The position numbers and the translations under genes are program-made. From positions 16,012,554 through 16,076,553 of the forward strand of contig HG738138.1 of assembly GCA_000499405.2 (NCBI GenBank): a stretch of DNA of 64,000 bases, written 5' to 3'. Positions 49,401 through 63,000 of this stretch are shown in pieces (positions within the stretch are counted from its first letter, which is position 1; every line of letters starts with the position of its first letter). The notes beneath the pieces were generated by a model. It saw only the letters and a program-made list of their open reading frames with translations, did not search any database and had not been told where the DNA came from. Source of the DNA: Onchocerca volvulus. Taxonomy: Eukaryota; Nematoda; Chromadorea; Rhabditida; Onchocercidae.

Positions 49401-50990
49401 TCATTCTTCTTTAACATGCTTTCTAATCGTTTTTAAAAAATATTTGCATTTCAATTTCTAAATTTCTTATACGACCCATTTTTTTTTTTTTTTTTGACCG
49501 CATATTTATATCAATTCAATCATTGATTAGATTACAGATAAGTTGCTTTTTTAATGAATAAAAGATAATGACCTTGAAAATAATTTTTGACATCATTAAT
49601 TTTTCCAGCTGAATAGATTTTTTTAAGAAATGCGAAGAAAAACTGTTCTTTGATCAACAAATCTTTTATTTACACCCTTCCTAAACAACATTTAGTCGAA
49701 ATTCCTTTTTTTTTCATATTATCATATTTTTCATTTGTTGACAGGCGGTCGGCTTTTACCAAAAAAAAAAAAAATTTCTTTGAAAATTTGTTCACTCCTG
49801 CCAAAAAAAATTTGCCCGAAGAATTTAAATGATTAACATTGCTGAAAATTCATACTGGCTTTAAAATTTATCCATTCAAATTTTTGTTCACTACGTGAAA
49901 ATATAAGGGACAGGAAGGAAAAAAAAATGGATAAAAATAATAAGAAAATTATTATTTATGGTGCTGTTTATGCATTATTGCCATCAAGAGCGAAATTTCT
50001 GATATCAAAGTCTCTTGCGATGAATAATAATTCAAACAGTACAAATGTATTTATATGAAAAGTAATTTACGTTAAACGCGCTGAATTTATGACGTCATTT
50101 TTTTAAAGGTACATTCGCACTTTCAGATCTAAATTATCGTATAGATGAAGGTAAAGGTCTTCATACTTTATTCATCTTTATGCTTTCTCATTATTTTCCA
50201 TCTGTCGTGCATTCCATAAGGCAGTCAGTGATGTTATACTTTATTCTAAATGATTGTCGTCTCATTCGATGACATTGTTATGTAGTACTAAGTTGAATTA
50301 TCTCATTCATTTTCCTGTTTACTGACCCAACTATCCGTTTCTAAAAAGATGAAATCAATTTATTTCAACGACTCTTCAACACCTCTTTTCTTTTTTCCCA
50401 TCCTTATCTTTATTCTTGTTTGAATAGAAAATTCGTAAATACAATGATCGGGTAAATTTGATCACATGTTTCTATTTTCATCTCTTCTCTAATTAGCCAC
50501 TAATTGATCTTACCTGATTTCTTCATTATTGAGAACAAATGACGATATTTTCATGCGGATTTAATAAAAGATCAAAGGATTTCTCCCATATCATCCTTTT
50601 TGTCATTCATCAATTTTCATTTTCGATCTTTCAATGCTAGTAAAATTGTTTCAGTGCAAAAATTTTTTATTACCTGCTCACTTTTAATCTGAAGTTTTTC
50701 ATGTGCTTTTTTTTTGTGTTCCTCAAATTTTTGTCATTACTGATACATTATAATGGCAGATGTCCCATCATTTTATTAAACTTTCTTTTTTTTTTTTTAT
50801 ATGGTTTTCCACCTATTTCATCTTAAACGATTTGAATTATTATTTTTATTCAAATCATTCCTTATTTCTTAGAGAAGTAGAATTTTGAAGATGTTATTTA
50901 ATTTCCAGTCAAAAATGACACTTTTTCAGCTGCAGAAGAAGTCAAAGCAAATTACATAAATCATCAATTTGTTTCAATGTTATATTTTCT
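43450..50990. other. Gene-poor, poly-T-rich intergenic DNA
   Basis: About 7.5 kb in which I find no exon pair that joins in phase. The plus strand carries many T8-T20 runs (for example 46011-46030, 46133-46147, 49480-49494, 50788-50799) and A-runs (43961-43980). Open frames reach at most ~75 codons and are Phe/Lys/Ile-rich; a minus frame at 46.0-46.23 kb containing ENPYKYFPNSDQKADVFEEG is the most protein-like but has no splice partner. No tRNA-like cloverleaf was recognised. Confidence 0.5.
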
Positions 50991-51038
50991 GAAATGTTTC
51001 TACATATAAGTACATATCAAAAGAATTCAGCGTTTCGT

Positions 51039-51302
51039 ATGCTTGCTATTATGATAATATTCTCTTTTGTATTGCTACCCGTTAAATCTGTTCCTCTTTC
51101 TGAGTGGAAGAGAGATTCTGCCGATTATGATGAATTAATTGCGGTCGTTGAATCCGAGAAACATCAACTTCAACAACAAGTAACAGTGATGAAAAGTGCA
51201 AGTAGCGGCGATTTTCCCTTCGAAGACAATGTTAATTTTCAACTTTTCTTACATCGACAGATTATCCGACATATGCTGCCGTTATTAGGAATAAACATAT
51301 AA
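51039..51302 (+). CDS. Small secreted protein, 87 aa, unidentified
   Basis: This is a single-exon ORF starting at the ATG eight bases after an AATTCAG acceptor-like site at 51030 (a possible trans-splice site). A longer in-frame start at 50994 exists but would put 15 residues before the signal sequence. Residues 1-19 (MLAIMIIFSFVLLPVKSVP) are a signal peptide. The mature part starts near LSEWKRDSADYDELIAVVES, includes one KR dibasic site and a Gln-rich helix, and ends FLHRQIIRHMLPLLGINI. AATAAA follows within 15 bases of the stop. It could be a neuropeptide-like precursor or a small excreted protein; no family is recognised. Confidence 0.6.
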   Translation: MLAIMIIFSFVLLPVKSVPLSEWKRDSADYDELIAVVESEKHQLQQQVTVMKSASSGDFPFEDNVNFQLFLHRQIIRHMLPLLGINI

Positions 51303-51993
51303 ACAAAAAAATAAACAGATGAGAAAATTTAGTTTGTTCCAAAACTTTACACTTAAAAGATATAAGAAGTGATAGCAGTTATCACCAATATAAGAAGTGA
51401 CATCAGTTTTTTGATAGGCTTAACCAAATAGAATAAATTCATAATTTTCGGAATTTTCTCTTTCCTTAATCAATATAAATTACTTAATTTTGATTTGTTT
51501 TACGTGAGAATGAAAAAAAGTATAATGAAAATTTTTTATTTTTTCACTATCAATAAATTGTGTATATACATCGCTAAATATTATTCGTGAAAGTGCTATT
51601 TCAATTTAAATATACATATGTTCAAGCTTTGGATAATTTCAAAAAATAATTGCAAAGATTTTTGGGTAAAGTACCATTATCAATAAGGCTAAAACATAAC
51701 AATGAGAAATTCTAAATGACAAAACCGCTGATTTTTCATGAGTTGAATATGAGATTAATTGCTATAAATTCGAAGTAGTTTACTTGTATTTGAAAGTAAA
51801 TAGTAAATAATTTATTATTTTGAGCCTTGAAAGAAGCATTTAGAAGTCTTTTTTATAGGATTGGACCAAATTATTTTAACATTTTATAAAGCTATGAAGT
51901 TTTTGCTTTTATTTCGACAAAAAAAAAAAAAAAAAAAACGATTGATTTCAGTCTGACCTGAATTCGACAGTGGCTCATCATAAATCATATACA

Positions 51994-53397
51994 ATGAATG
52001 ATAATGCTGATAAAGTTAATCTTAATGCTTCAAGGGAGGATATTCGAAATATTTCGAAGCATCAGTTTCGAGAAATCTTAGAAGGAATGTTGCAGAAGCA
52101 TTTGGAATTGGCACGGAAGAGAATTGCCTATTCAAATATTTTTGCTAATAATAATTCTTATACGAACAGTACCTGTGAGTTCTCTGTTCATTTTTAAATA
52201 ATTTGAGAAATTATTAAATTACCATAAAATTATAATTCCATAAAATTATTATAATTCCCATGAAATTCAATTTACATTCCTATTTGTCCCGTAATTCAGC
52301 AGCAACAATCGTAGATAAAGCAAGAAGAATTTTCATCTCAACATTTTTTTGGACTGCTAAAAAATTTGAATTAATTTCTCAAAGAATGCTTGACAAGAAA
52401 AATGAGCCATGTAGGATTTGATGAAATTCATAGTATGAGAGCCGTACTATAAATTAAGCGGTTGATCTCAGAGATTTACTTTAGAAAAGAAAATTGATTA
52501 ATTTCTTTAGAATTTGAAAAAAAAATTTACTTTTTTTTTTTTCATTATGATTGCGATTTATTTAAATTGAGTGTTGCTTCAGATTTTCGAAATTTTTTAA
52601 TTTCCTTGCATGAATTTTTCTTGTATTTTAGTAGGTTGCCATATTTTTTGTCAATTTCTCTCATTTTGCATCATAATTTGTGGTGTTTGCTTATTATGGG
52701 CATGTACCTGTTGTGCGCAACCAAGAAGTACTGATCCAAATGGAACTGATAGCCTCAGCGGTAAATATCTTCAAGCTTATAGTTCATAATTTCCGCAGTT
52801 TATTCTGATTTTTCGAAATTTAAAAGAACGAAATAAATAAATAACAAAAATAATTCGAACTTATTAATAATTCAAAGTTTGCCCAATAATTTAGGAGTAA
52901 AATTTTGTTTTGATTAGTCTCTAAAATTTGATTTTTTGCTTTTTTTTCAGAAAATAATATTTGTATTTAACTTTTTCATCGAGCTCCTTAAGTAATCATT
53001 GTACTAATTTCGTGAATTAATTGACCTTAATCAATCATTGTAATATTATATCAGCAAACTTTAGCTAGCTTCAAAGAATTTATGTAGTCGGTGAGTTTTT
53101 GAGCTTGCAGCATTTTCTATGTTCTAAATTTTAGTGATTTATTTGATAATTCTTGAAATTCAAATTTACAAAAAATGATTCAAAACTAAATGAGATTTAT
53201 ACATTTCAGGCGTTAATCTGGCTAATATTCCAGCTCCGATTGATTATAGCAAACCATATATGATCAAATGTGATGCACGAGGATCATGTTATGCTAGTCC
53301 ATTGGACGATGATGAAGTACCACCATTGCCCAGTTATGATAAAGCACTCACCTGTCCAACTCATCCATCCCCAAAAACTCAACAGTTATGCTCCTGA
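51994..53397 (+). CDS. Cys-rich single-pass membrane protein, 165 aa
   Basis: Three exons join in phase: 51994-52174, 52632-52760 and 53210-53397. The N-terminal part is charged and helical (REDIRNISKHQFREILEGML, ending in the Asn-rich FANNNSYTNST). A Cys-studded hydrophobic helix follows (FCQFLSFCIIICGVCLLWAC), with CC and AQPRS at its end. The C-terminal tail has acidic DDDEVPPLPSYDKAL, a proline/tyrosine motif of the kind that recruits WW-domain or endocytic partners. No signal peptide precedes it, so the membrane orientation is open. The start is the first ATG after a GACAG acceptor-like site; an upstream 5' exon may exist (the frame is open from 51970). I do not recognise the family. Confidence 0.65.
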
Positions 53398-53399
53398 CA

Positions 53400-56300
53400 T
53401 AGTCCGGACAAGCCTTCGCCAATTGTGGATTCAATCATGAAAACTGCCAAAAACATCAAATCGGGGTATTTCAATCGTGTTTTATATAGTCTTTTCTTTG
53501 TTTCATAATATTATTTGAAATTGTTAAGTTATTTTATTCGATTTAGGTTTTAAAATTGTCTATAAATAGTGTCGAAATTAGCTTAATAATCTGTTGGATA
53601 TAAAATATGTTTCCTCAAAAATCGAGAAAAAAATTGTAGTTAAATATATTGATGAATTAATTAAAGCTTGTCTTTCCTGAAGATCATATTCTTTTCGGTC
53701 AAATTATTCCATCAAGATAAAATCTTGATGATAGAGATCATGATAAATAAATCTTACGGATATCGCTGCTGATTTGTTAACACTATCAGTTAGTTTTCAA
53801 AAGGATAATATTCCGATTCACTTTATCATGCCATCAGAAATTTTTTTATATTTAGTTAATAGAAAAAATGCAAAATTTTAGTATTTTCAAAAAATAATAA
53901 AAGAAGCAGGCTCATGTATTGCTTTTCTGCATTAATAATCTATCAGGCTAGTGCAAAATGAAAAGATTCAGTATCTGACAGGAATATCAAATAATTAAAA
54001 CTGTAAAATAGCAGACCATACAATCAAGGTAGTTTCGGTGAGGAGAAACAAAGAGAAATAACTCTTTTATTCTTACAGTTGAAAACCCGTATTTAGGGAG
54101 TTAATGAATTTTTGAAATGTTTTTTTTACATCTCACTGGCTGTGAGAGCATAAAAATTAATTTTTTCGTAGAAAATTCTCGAGAATGTAACACATGATGT
54201 AAGACGTTATAAATCAATTTATTCACTTTTTGAAGTATTAGCTAGTAAGTATTATCGCAAAAGATTAGGTCTTGTTTATCAGAATTAAGCCTTTCTATTG
54301 ATCAATGCTAAATGAAGGCTTCAGAGTTTTCTGTACATTTCATTGATTTGCTAATTATATTTAGTGATCTTGTAGAAATTCAGAAAGCAGTAAACTAATT
54401 TTCCTTTTTTAATGCAAATTCAGTTTTAAGAAATATTTTAGAGCATCCTTTTTGGTCTTCTATATTCGTCTACAATTCATGGTCGTATGTTGAATAAAAA
54501 AAATTATCACTTCTAAATGAATTTTTTTTTTTTTAAATTGCTCATAAAGCATCTATTTATGACGCCTTTTCACTTTTCTAATTTGCCTGAAATACCGATG
54601 AGTTCAATTAGCAAATTCATATCTAATTACAAAATGATAAATTATTAGTCACAGTCAATTTTTGATAACGAATGTTATTATGCTTTCATTTCAAGGCTTT
54701 CATCTCTTTCGTAAAAACTGTAAAGTAAACAATATACATTAAATTGATGCAATATAATGAAATTTATTAGAGAATATCTCAGCGATTTACATTAACTTTG
54801 CAACAGCCTAATTTATAAGACAATTTATAATTTATAAAAATGAAGTAATCGATGCGGTAGTGACGGAAGCAAAGAGATATAAATAGGTATTCCTGGAAGA
54901 TTGAAGACAACAAGAACCCTATCTAACTAAATGATGAGGTATGGCTTGAAATCAACATGGCTAAACGCTTTAATTCCCTTTGTCAAATTGATTCCTAATT
55001 TATCATTTTAAATTTTTGATTCTTAGTTGCTTTAAGTTTGTTGCTTATGCATTAGGAATGTGTACGGGAAATTAATGTATTAGATTAGATCGAATATTAC
55101 GTATATTCATATTCAATTCCATTATTATAATCAGGATTTATCTTTCAATTTTTTTGTTTACTTTTCTAGCAACAGTACATAATGATTCCTGGGAGGAATT
55201 CACTTAAATTTATGCCGTTTCTGTAAATAATTGAAAGCTGGAATATGATGAGCCAGAAACTCATCACACTTCAGAATTAATCTCTTTATCTGATTAATAA
55301 TATAATAATAATTTATTATCTCTGAAATATTTATGTCATGGAATGACACATTTGTTTATTTTTCCTCTTTTTTTTTTCTCTCGTAATTTAAAATAACCGA
55401 TAAACAACTACTGCATCATGAATGAATGGATTTTCTCAAACCTATTTATTTCTATTTTTGACTGTTGAACCCAGTTTTTTATCATTATTTTTTCAGATTT
55501 TAATCATCCCGATAAAATCTCTTCTAATCAAGGAAAAATAGATGAGAAAGAGAAAAGTTAGGGACTAGAAACGCTGTTTCATCTAGCAACAACTGTCTCA
55601 TTCCATTCACATGTCAAATCAAATATTTTGTTTGTATATTGAAAATATTCCCAGTGAATTCGAGAAATATTTTGAATTCTGAATAGATGATATCAAATTT
55701 CATAACTGAAGGTTTCTTTTAAGTGCTTTCTTCCCGCGAACCTAGCAAAGTATTTGAAGCTAATGATATTTTTTAAATATCGTTTTTGCAGAAATAGAAG
55801 AATGAGGTGGAAAAACTTTTTCTATTTTTTATTTTATACAACCGCTTTTGACGCATTTTTATTGGTATGGAAATTGATTAACAGCCGATGAGCAAATTTT
55901 TAGTTTTTTCCAACTAAATTATGCAAAAATTAATTAATCAACTGATACGACAAAACACTTCTATTGGTACAAACATCATTTTAAATCAATTAACAATGCA
56001 AAATATTTCTCTTATTTTCTTCCAAACATATTAATTGAAATTGCGAATTTGTTCACTTATGGATTTTATTAATGTACAAATTGTGAAATGTATAAAATGT
56101 ACATATTAAATCAAACAGGCATTTTATTTATTATATTGTGTTTTGCTTGGTGGGTGGATATTTAAAACGGTCTGTGATATTTACGATTAACAGATATTAA
56201 AATGGCCTAATGCAACCTGGATATAGATTCTACCAATTTGGGGATGGAAATAGATGACAAGATCAAACAAATACTATAATATTATTTGCTTCCAATTTAT

Positions 56301-56715
56301 CGGGCTATTGAAGTTTCATTTGGAAGTCGTTTAAGCTAATAAAACTTTTGCAATAAACTTCGAAATTTATAGTGGGTTGAATTCAGAAATATAGTAAATA
56401 AAGTTTACTATAAAAAACATGGGTGGATTCAGATTTATAGTAAATTTACTATAATGCATTAGTTTGAAAAAGCTTAATATTAGCTAGTCAAATCTTTTCT
56501 ATTTGTATGAAACTCTTAACAAAACAAATTCCTAAATGAATGAACTAGATTTCGAACGATCAAATCTCAAAAACTTAGTTTTAATCAATAATCAATTCGT
56601 TTGAACATCCAAAAAGTACTGGAAAGCCAAAATTTTCCGCAAGAAATCTATAAAAATGAAAACTGTCAAATTATTTCTTTAATTTAACTTCTGATAATAT
56701 ATTTGGTTACTTACT
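53400..56715. other. A/T-rich intergenic DNA, no gene supported
   Basis: Only short, low-complexity frames are present on either strand. AATAAA signals near 53.75-53.90 kb may belong to the upstream gene. At 56.38-56.46 kb there is a short duplicated motif (GAATTCAGAAATATAGTAAA and GGATTCAGATTTATAGTAAA). Nothing else is recognised. Confidence 0.5.
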
Positions 56716-56757
56716 CAGGAATTAATTATAGTGGAAAAGAAATAGGAAAACGGCATC

Positions 56758-59700
56758 ATGGCCGATATCCAAGTAATTGCCAAACAAGAAGCGGTAAATT
56801 TGCTCGCAAATGGTTTGCACCGTAATATTAATCCCCAAGTCATTACTCATATATTATAAAAAAAATAATGAAATCTTCATTCTTGATATTTTTTTGGCAT
56901 GTTTTGCCAATAGAAAATCATAAATTATTCAACAAGAAAGTAGAAGAATAGAAGAAAGTTCAAAAACTGGTCAACATAAAATATGATAAGACAAAGTTAA
57001 TTTAAAGTGTGGTAAACGAAATCCACATGGACGGCATGCCCCACAATATTTCAAGGAAGGACAAATAATTGATTGCAAATTTCGTGTGGACAAAATGATC
57101 GGCGGAGGTGGTTTTGGTCAAATTTATCGTGTCATTGATGAAGTAAAAAGAATTTTTGTTTCTTGATGTTTTATTTTCGGAGGATAATTTAAAGAAGCTT
57201 TTGACAAGGCCAGTAATTTATCAGAAGTCAATAAAATTTTTCGAGATTTCAGTTTGTTTCATCTCTTGAGATATGCCACTGAAAAATAGTCATGAAGTTT
57301 TTGTTAAAAAATTTGAAAAATTTCAAATTATCTTTCGCTGCCAGCAATTTTTGTTGTTGTAATCGCCATTATAATTGCTTTTACATATTATCATTTAAAT
57401 TTTCAGCGTACTAAATCGATATTGGCAATAAAAATTGAACCGGAAAGTCACGAACCGGGCCGAATGATCCTCGAGCAAAAGGTTATGCTGAAACTTCGAG
57501 GAACGCCACATATACCACAATTTGTAAATTTCGCATTTTTTTCGAATTTATTGATGAATACATTTACCGATGATTTTTAGGGAAATTTTCAAAATTTCAA
57601 AGTTCTAATTTATATAATTCTGTTTAAAGTTATTTCGTCGAAATTGCATTTTCTATTTATTTACTTTTCTAACTTTGGTTTCGTTTTTAGTTTATTTCTT
57701 TTTTTTTTTTGTTTCTAATTGATTTATTTATTTATTTATTTTTTTTTTTTGTTCATTTTGCTGAATGTGAAAGCAGACTGATTAAAAATTTTAAGAACAG
57801 TAATTTTAAATTGACCCTGCTTCTTTATTTGTATGAGCACGGTATTATGTCACATTTGATTTTTAATAAAAATTAATGAGAAATTTTCGCTAATTTTTCT
57901 GACAAAAATAAGTGACTGGTGTTTTCCGGATTTAAAAAACAAAATCAAGCTATATTATTTTGATCTAAAATATCATTACAGTATGCTAGTGGTAATTTCT
58001 GCGGCTACAATTTTATTGCTATGCAAATATTGGGAAAAAATTTGAGTGAACTAAGAAAATGTCAACCGAAAAGACGTTTAAGTGTTCCAACAGTTTCGAG
58101 AACAGGAATGCAATTGGTGACAGCTTTAAAAGCTGTGCATGATATTGGATATATACATCGGTATATGATGTATTTAACTATTTGTATAGAAGCGAAATTA
58201 AATTCACTTCGAAAGATCAGGCCTGATTAGAAATCTGAAATATAACAAATTACTTCATTATTCAACTTTGTGATTTATACTCATCATCTCATCTAGGTAT
58301 ACTGACGAATTAAGTTGGCAGTAAGTTCAAGTAGTGGCACTCTAAAACAAACAAAATTTGCCAGATCGTTAATCTTAGACAGATTTCAAATTCCAAGAAT
58401 TTGTCAGAAATAGCTATCCTTTTAATTTTTTGGCTATCATGCAGCATGATTATCTCTATTAGTTAGATCAACTAGTAAATGATTCAATAAGATAAGGAGC
58501 ACCTGTCAATGTCATATGTTCAAGATCATTGTAATTTATCAATTATATCACTGCTATTAAATATAAAAAATTTTGAAATTTTCAGAGATGTAAAGCCTTC
58601 GAATATTTGCATTGGATTGTATTCTCACAAAAGAACAATTTATATTGTTGATTTTGGTATGGCTCGACAGTATCGCTTTGATGATGGCATGGTACGAAAA
58701 GAACGATATTATGCTGGTTTCCGTGGAACCATGAGATATGTATCCGTCACGGTACACGAGAGACGAGATCAGGTCACTTCGCTTTACTACACGTAAAAAT
58801 GCATCACGCGATAAATCAGAAAATTAAGTTAGTGCTGCAAGGCAATTAAGAATGTTTCTCAATTGTTGATTTATTTATGCATTTCAAAACTTCGAATTTT
58901 TTTTTCTTTTTTTTTAATCTTCGAAAGAGGTAAAATAAGAATAACCGTATAACTCTTATTTTACCTCTTACGAAATGCTTTTCCAATTTCAACTCATATT
59001 TTCAAAATTATTTGAAGTTAATATTGTTTCAAACTGATTTACAAAAGATAACAAAATGCTATGTTCACTTGATGATAAATTCTAAAAATCAGTTCGACTT
59101 CTTCGAGTATTTTAGATTGTAAAATCGACTCCAAATGAATTTTGTGACTAAAATGATTTTATCGTGTTTCAAATACAAACAGTGTTTTTTAGGGTCCTGT
59201 TGATGATTTCTGGAGTTTGTTTTATTCGTTAATTGAACTTGTTCAAGGTTCCTTACCATGGAGTGCATTCGTGGAACCGAATGAGATCGCAAAATTCAAG
59301 AAAAACATCATTTTTGATGAATTTGGAAGGTTACACAAAACGGAAATTTTCGAAATTTTCCTTATTTAAAAATCCACAAATTTCATTTGGAGGAAATGAA
59401 AAAAGAAAATTGTTTTGTTTCTATCATAAGAAAAAAAAAAAAAACCAAAGTTTAAATTTTTCGAGAAATTTTTTTATCCAGAATATACTTTTCATTGGCT
59501 GTTTGATTGATGGATGTTTAATATTTTTCTCAGGTTTTCAAATGTTTTAAATTGTTGTATTTACATTGTTTCTTGATGCTGTTGAAAAATCTGTCAATGT
59601 TTTGATGGAAAAAAACGAAAAATTATCTTGAAATAGTAACTAGAAGTAATGAGAAAAAATTATAAGCAAATAATAAAAGCAAAAGAATCTGCGAAGTTAT

Positions 59701-60399
59701 GCTTCAAAGGAAATCCTTTATATGAAATCATTTCTCAATAATTTTTCTTCCAAATATCTTCGAGTCACTAATACAGACGTTTCATTAATTAAATGCATCA
59801 TTTTAAAACAAAAAAAAAAAACTGCCATTAAAGAATGCAGATGAAATTTTTATAATTTTAATCAGAATCAATTTTTCTATGAATTCTTAAGATTAGTGCC
59901 AAAAGAAATGGAGAAAATAATGAAACATTTGTCACAGTTACATTATCATCAAATTCCTGACTATGAGCTTCTTACAGCAGAATTCAGTGTGAGTTGTAAA
60001 TAATCTGTTATTTCAAAAAAAAAATTAAGTCGGAAATTTCTTGTGCTTTTAAAAATTCAACATAATGTTCATTGTAACCTCAAATGTCCGATATCATAAT
60101 ACACGCACTTTGTGACCGGATTTGAAATAATAGTTCTTAATAATGTCACAAATTGAAAGAAGAAAACAAGTTTAAGAATATGCAACATTGTTCTTTCATC
60201 CATAAAATTTGAGTTATTTGAAGAAAATAATGAAAAATTTTCAGTCAAGTTTGAATTTTTTTCAATAAAAAAAAAAAAAAAATGACATTTGAAACGAAAT
60301 TTGGAAAAATTTAACTTCTATTTACAGAAAATGTTGCCAAAAGATATGCCAGAAGATTTTCAATATGATTGGGAAACAATACAAAATGATGCAAATTGA
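56758..60399 (+). CDS. Casein kinase 1 family protein kinase (TTBK-like, divergent)
   Basis: Eight exons in phase: 56758-56793, 57008-57142, 57407-57523, 57982-58160, 58586-58772, 59193-59329, 59892-59988 and 60328-60399, giving 319 residues. The catalytic core is complete: glycine loop MIGGGGFGQIY (42-52), lysine at 66 (ILAIKIEPE), HRDVKPSN (155-162) and DFG (178-180), followed by the CK1-type RGTMRYVSVTVHERRD and then DDFWSLFYSLIELVQGSLPW. This is the tau-tubulin-kinase-like branch that is much expanded in nematodes, where many members are sperm-specific; that role is only inferred here. A TTACTCAG acceptor at 56718, 40 bases before the ATG, could be a trans-splice site. AATAAA follows the stop within 40 bases. 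The first 12-codon exon and exon 7's acceptor (TTCTTAAG) are the weakest parts. The protein ends shortly after the kinase domain. Confidence 0.85.
58925..58969. repeat. Perfect 16-bp inverted repeat in a kinase intron
   Basis: The arms 58925-58940 and 58954-58969 are exact reverse complements (AAGAGGTAAAATAAGA) with a 13-nt loop. It lies in the intron 58773-59192 of the kinase gene, next to a T-run. It could fold in the pre-mRNA. No further function is visible. Confidence 0.85.
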
Positions 60400-60661
60400 T
60401 TTATAAAAATTGCAGCGAACTAAAAAATGAAATTATAATAAAAAATTTGCAATAAAACTTAAACAGGATACATCACAAAGGAAGCATAATAGAAGCATTG
60501 CAGAATTTCATTTTAATTTGTACCGAAATCATTCAAAAAAAAAAAAAAAAAGTGAAGAATGAGGATAAAGATGATGAAAATTTTATAGAGTTTTGCACTT
60601 TCACTTTGAGATTTTCCGAAATCCCCAATTATCACTGATTTCTTTGAGAAAATCTTTCAAA

Positions 60662-63000
60662 TTAGAAGTGCCAATTTTCTAATTTTGAAGTGCAAGAAAA
60701 TGTTTGACACAATCGATTAGGATTAATCTTCGTGCAACTCTCGTAAGTTGGGATGACTTTTTTGATAGCTACAAAAGCCTTCGGATAACCCGTTTTCTCC
60801 AAAGTGTTTAATGTTGCTTCAATATATTCGCCGACAGATTTCCCCTCATTTATATTCAATATCATACACTTTGTTCTCTGATAACATCATATAATATTCT
60901 GGAAATTGGAATCGCAAAATTTGAATCGCATTATCACTTTGGTGCTATATAGCTTGAGTAGAATATTTCATTAAATAAGCATGAGTGTTCGCATACATGA
61001 TGAAATTGGAATTGAAAAAATCTGCCGCATAAATTAGTGGATACTAGTAGCAGTGCTTACGTAATGGCAGAAAGAGATGCCTGAAGTACGGTATCAAAGC
61101 TGGACAACATTGTGGAATCTGAGCAAGTTGAATAATTAGCGATAATGCCATTGTCTTTTTTGTAATTTCCGGAGGCCGAACCTTAAAAAAATATCGAAAA
61201 GAACTGAATTACGAAAAAGCAATAGAATTGATAGGAACATTATCAAAATAATTATTAAATGCAAAGCAATTTAATTATTCCTTATTTTAATTTAAATATT
61301 TTCATGAAGATATGGGAATTTCAAAGATCAGTTGGCGTTAAAATGAGGCTTAGTATAAATTCAGAAGCATCGGATAAATCACGGGAAAATTGTAACTAAT
61401 CAAAATCAATTGTTAGCAAGTTGCAATTGATAAAACTTTCATTGAAATAATGATTTTTGAAAGGACAATATGAGAATTCCTGCGTTTCTCTTGGAAATTA
61501 TTCAAACATAATTTGAATATTTTAAAGCTACTTTTATCAATCAAATTTGAAGTGAGAAAGTAATAAATCGATGGAGGGATAAAGTAGAAGTGATAAACTT
61601 GGAAAAGTAAACTAGAGAACAAACAAGTTGGGGCAAACACTGTATGACTGATTCGTTGTTGACATAATTCTTCAATAGATCTATAACACCTTGTTCAGCA
61701 ATTAAACGATAAGGCTAAAACAAATGAAATCGATAAATATTCAATAATAGGAGTAAGCATCGTTTATTCTATTATTAATGAGATGCTATATTTTACTAAA
61801 ATATTGAAATGTCAAATTTTCATAATTGATTTCAATTTCATGAGGATGAATCAATTCGTTGAAATATTTCAAATTTAAATATAAACTCAGATTTTGCAGA
61901 TATTTTTCTGAATTTTTTACACTTTATTTAAAATAGAGCGAAAGAGGATAATTTTTAAATCTACATATTCAAGTAACGGAAGGACACATGAAAATTTTAT
62001 TAGCAAATCCATGAAACGTTCGGCGGATATAAGTTTGGGATTTTCCAACCATCGAATATTTCTGGATGGTTTACCAGTGCCACGTTGTTCAAGTCGTACC
62101 GGTAGATGGCCATTATCATACAGTACCCGAAAACGATTCCATTCTTTCTTTAAAATTTGTAAAAAAGGAAAAGAAAAGTAATAGCTTAGTCATATGAATA
62201 GATCTGTTAATCATTGTCATGCATTCATGAACTACTGTATATCAATAGGTAATAATTTCGTTTTTAAAGCCCTTCTTATTCCAGCCTCTTATCAAATTAT
62301 TCATAATTAGCCAATTGATGATTAAATCTTGTGGGGATCTTCAACTTCTACTTGTGAGTTGAGGCCTGTAATGCAAACAAAGACCTGAAATTAATCATTT
62401 ATTGCCAATAATAAATTTTAAAAGCAACTGCAAAATTGTTGCATGTTGCAAAAATATGCGCACTTTCACGTTGAATGATAATCTTATCGCATTGGCAATG
62501 ATTTCTTCAAAAAATTTTTAACAATGAAAACTCAAAAAAGTTTCTTTTCATAAAAAGAGTCATTTAAAAATAAATCAAATAAACCTGATTTTTTATAAAA
62601 TTTGACGAACTGATTAAATGGGATCTACCAGTTTGAGCATTTTTTTGGTGTGACTGAATCGTTAATGCAGATATCTAAAATTTCTAAGAATTAGTTCTAT
62701 TTCATTTATTTAGAAATTTTTATTAAACAAATTTTACGTGCCAGATGTTCTGCTCAAAAATTTAAATCTCTTCTAATTTAAGCAAAGGCTTATAAGAAAT
62801 TTGCAAAAAAGAAGGAAAAAAACGATAGAAACCATAAGATTTTGCTTGTTACGAATGCTTGTTTGTAACTTTTTTTTTTCTTTCACAAAATCTCGGGTCG
62901 ATTCGAAGTTGGATGATTTCATTTTTTGTTTGATTTCGGGAAGTTTGAAGCTTACAGCCAATTGTTCCTTAGTTTTTCCATCATTCCCAGTAATTTCCAT
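60662..63000 (-). CDS. PACRG-like protein (parkin co-regulated), frameshifted last exon
   Basis: Exons 63000-62833, 62147-61986, 61714-61613 and 61181-61061 join in phase; the last exon is 60898-60662. The sequence follows PACRG: FRVLYDNGHLPVRLEQRG, ERFMDLLIKFSCPYRLIAEQ, then GVIDLLKNYVN, LPQLVCSLVRPPEITKKTMA, LSLIIQLAQI, PALIPYFRHLFLPL, VGEYIEATLNTLEKTGYPKA, and the family's signature end IKKVIPTYESC. PACRG is an armadillo-like repeat protein of ciliary doublet microtubules (inner junction). In the last exon the frame entering from exon 4 (ENKVYDIEYK) meets TGA near 60848, while the PACRG-like continuation (EGKSVGEYIEATL) is one base on. Either a 1-base insertion or error lies near 60842-60854, or the gene is decayed. 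After YESC about 23 extra residues follow. It converges on the kinase gene. Confidence 0.75.
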
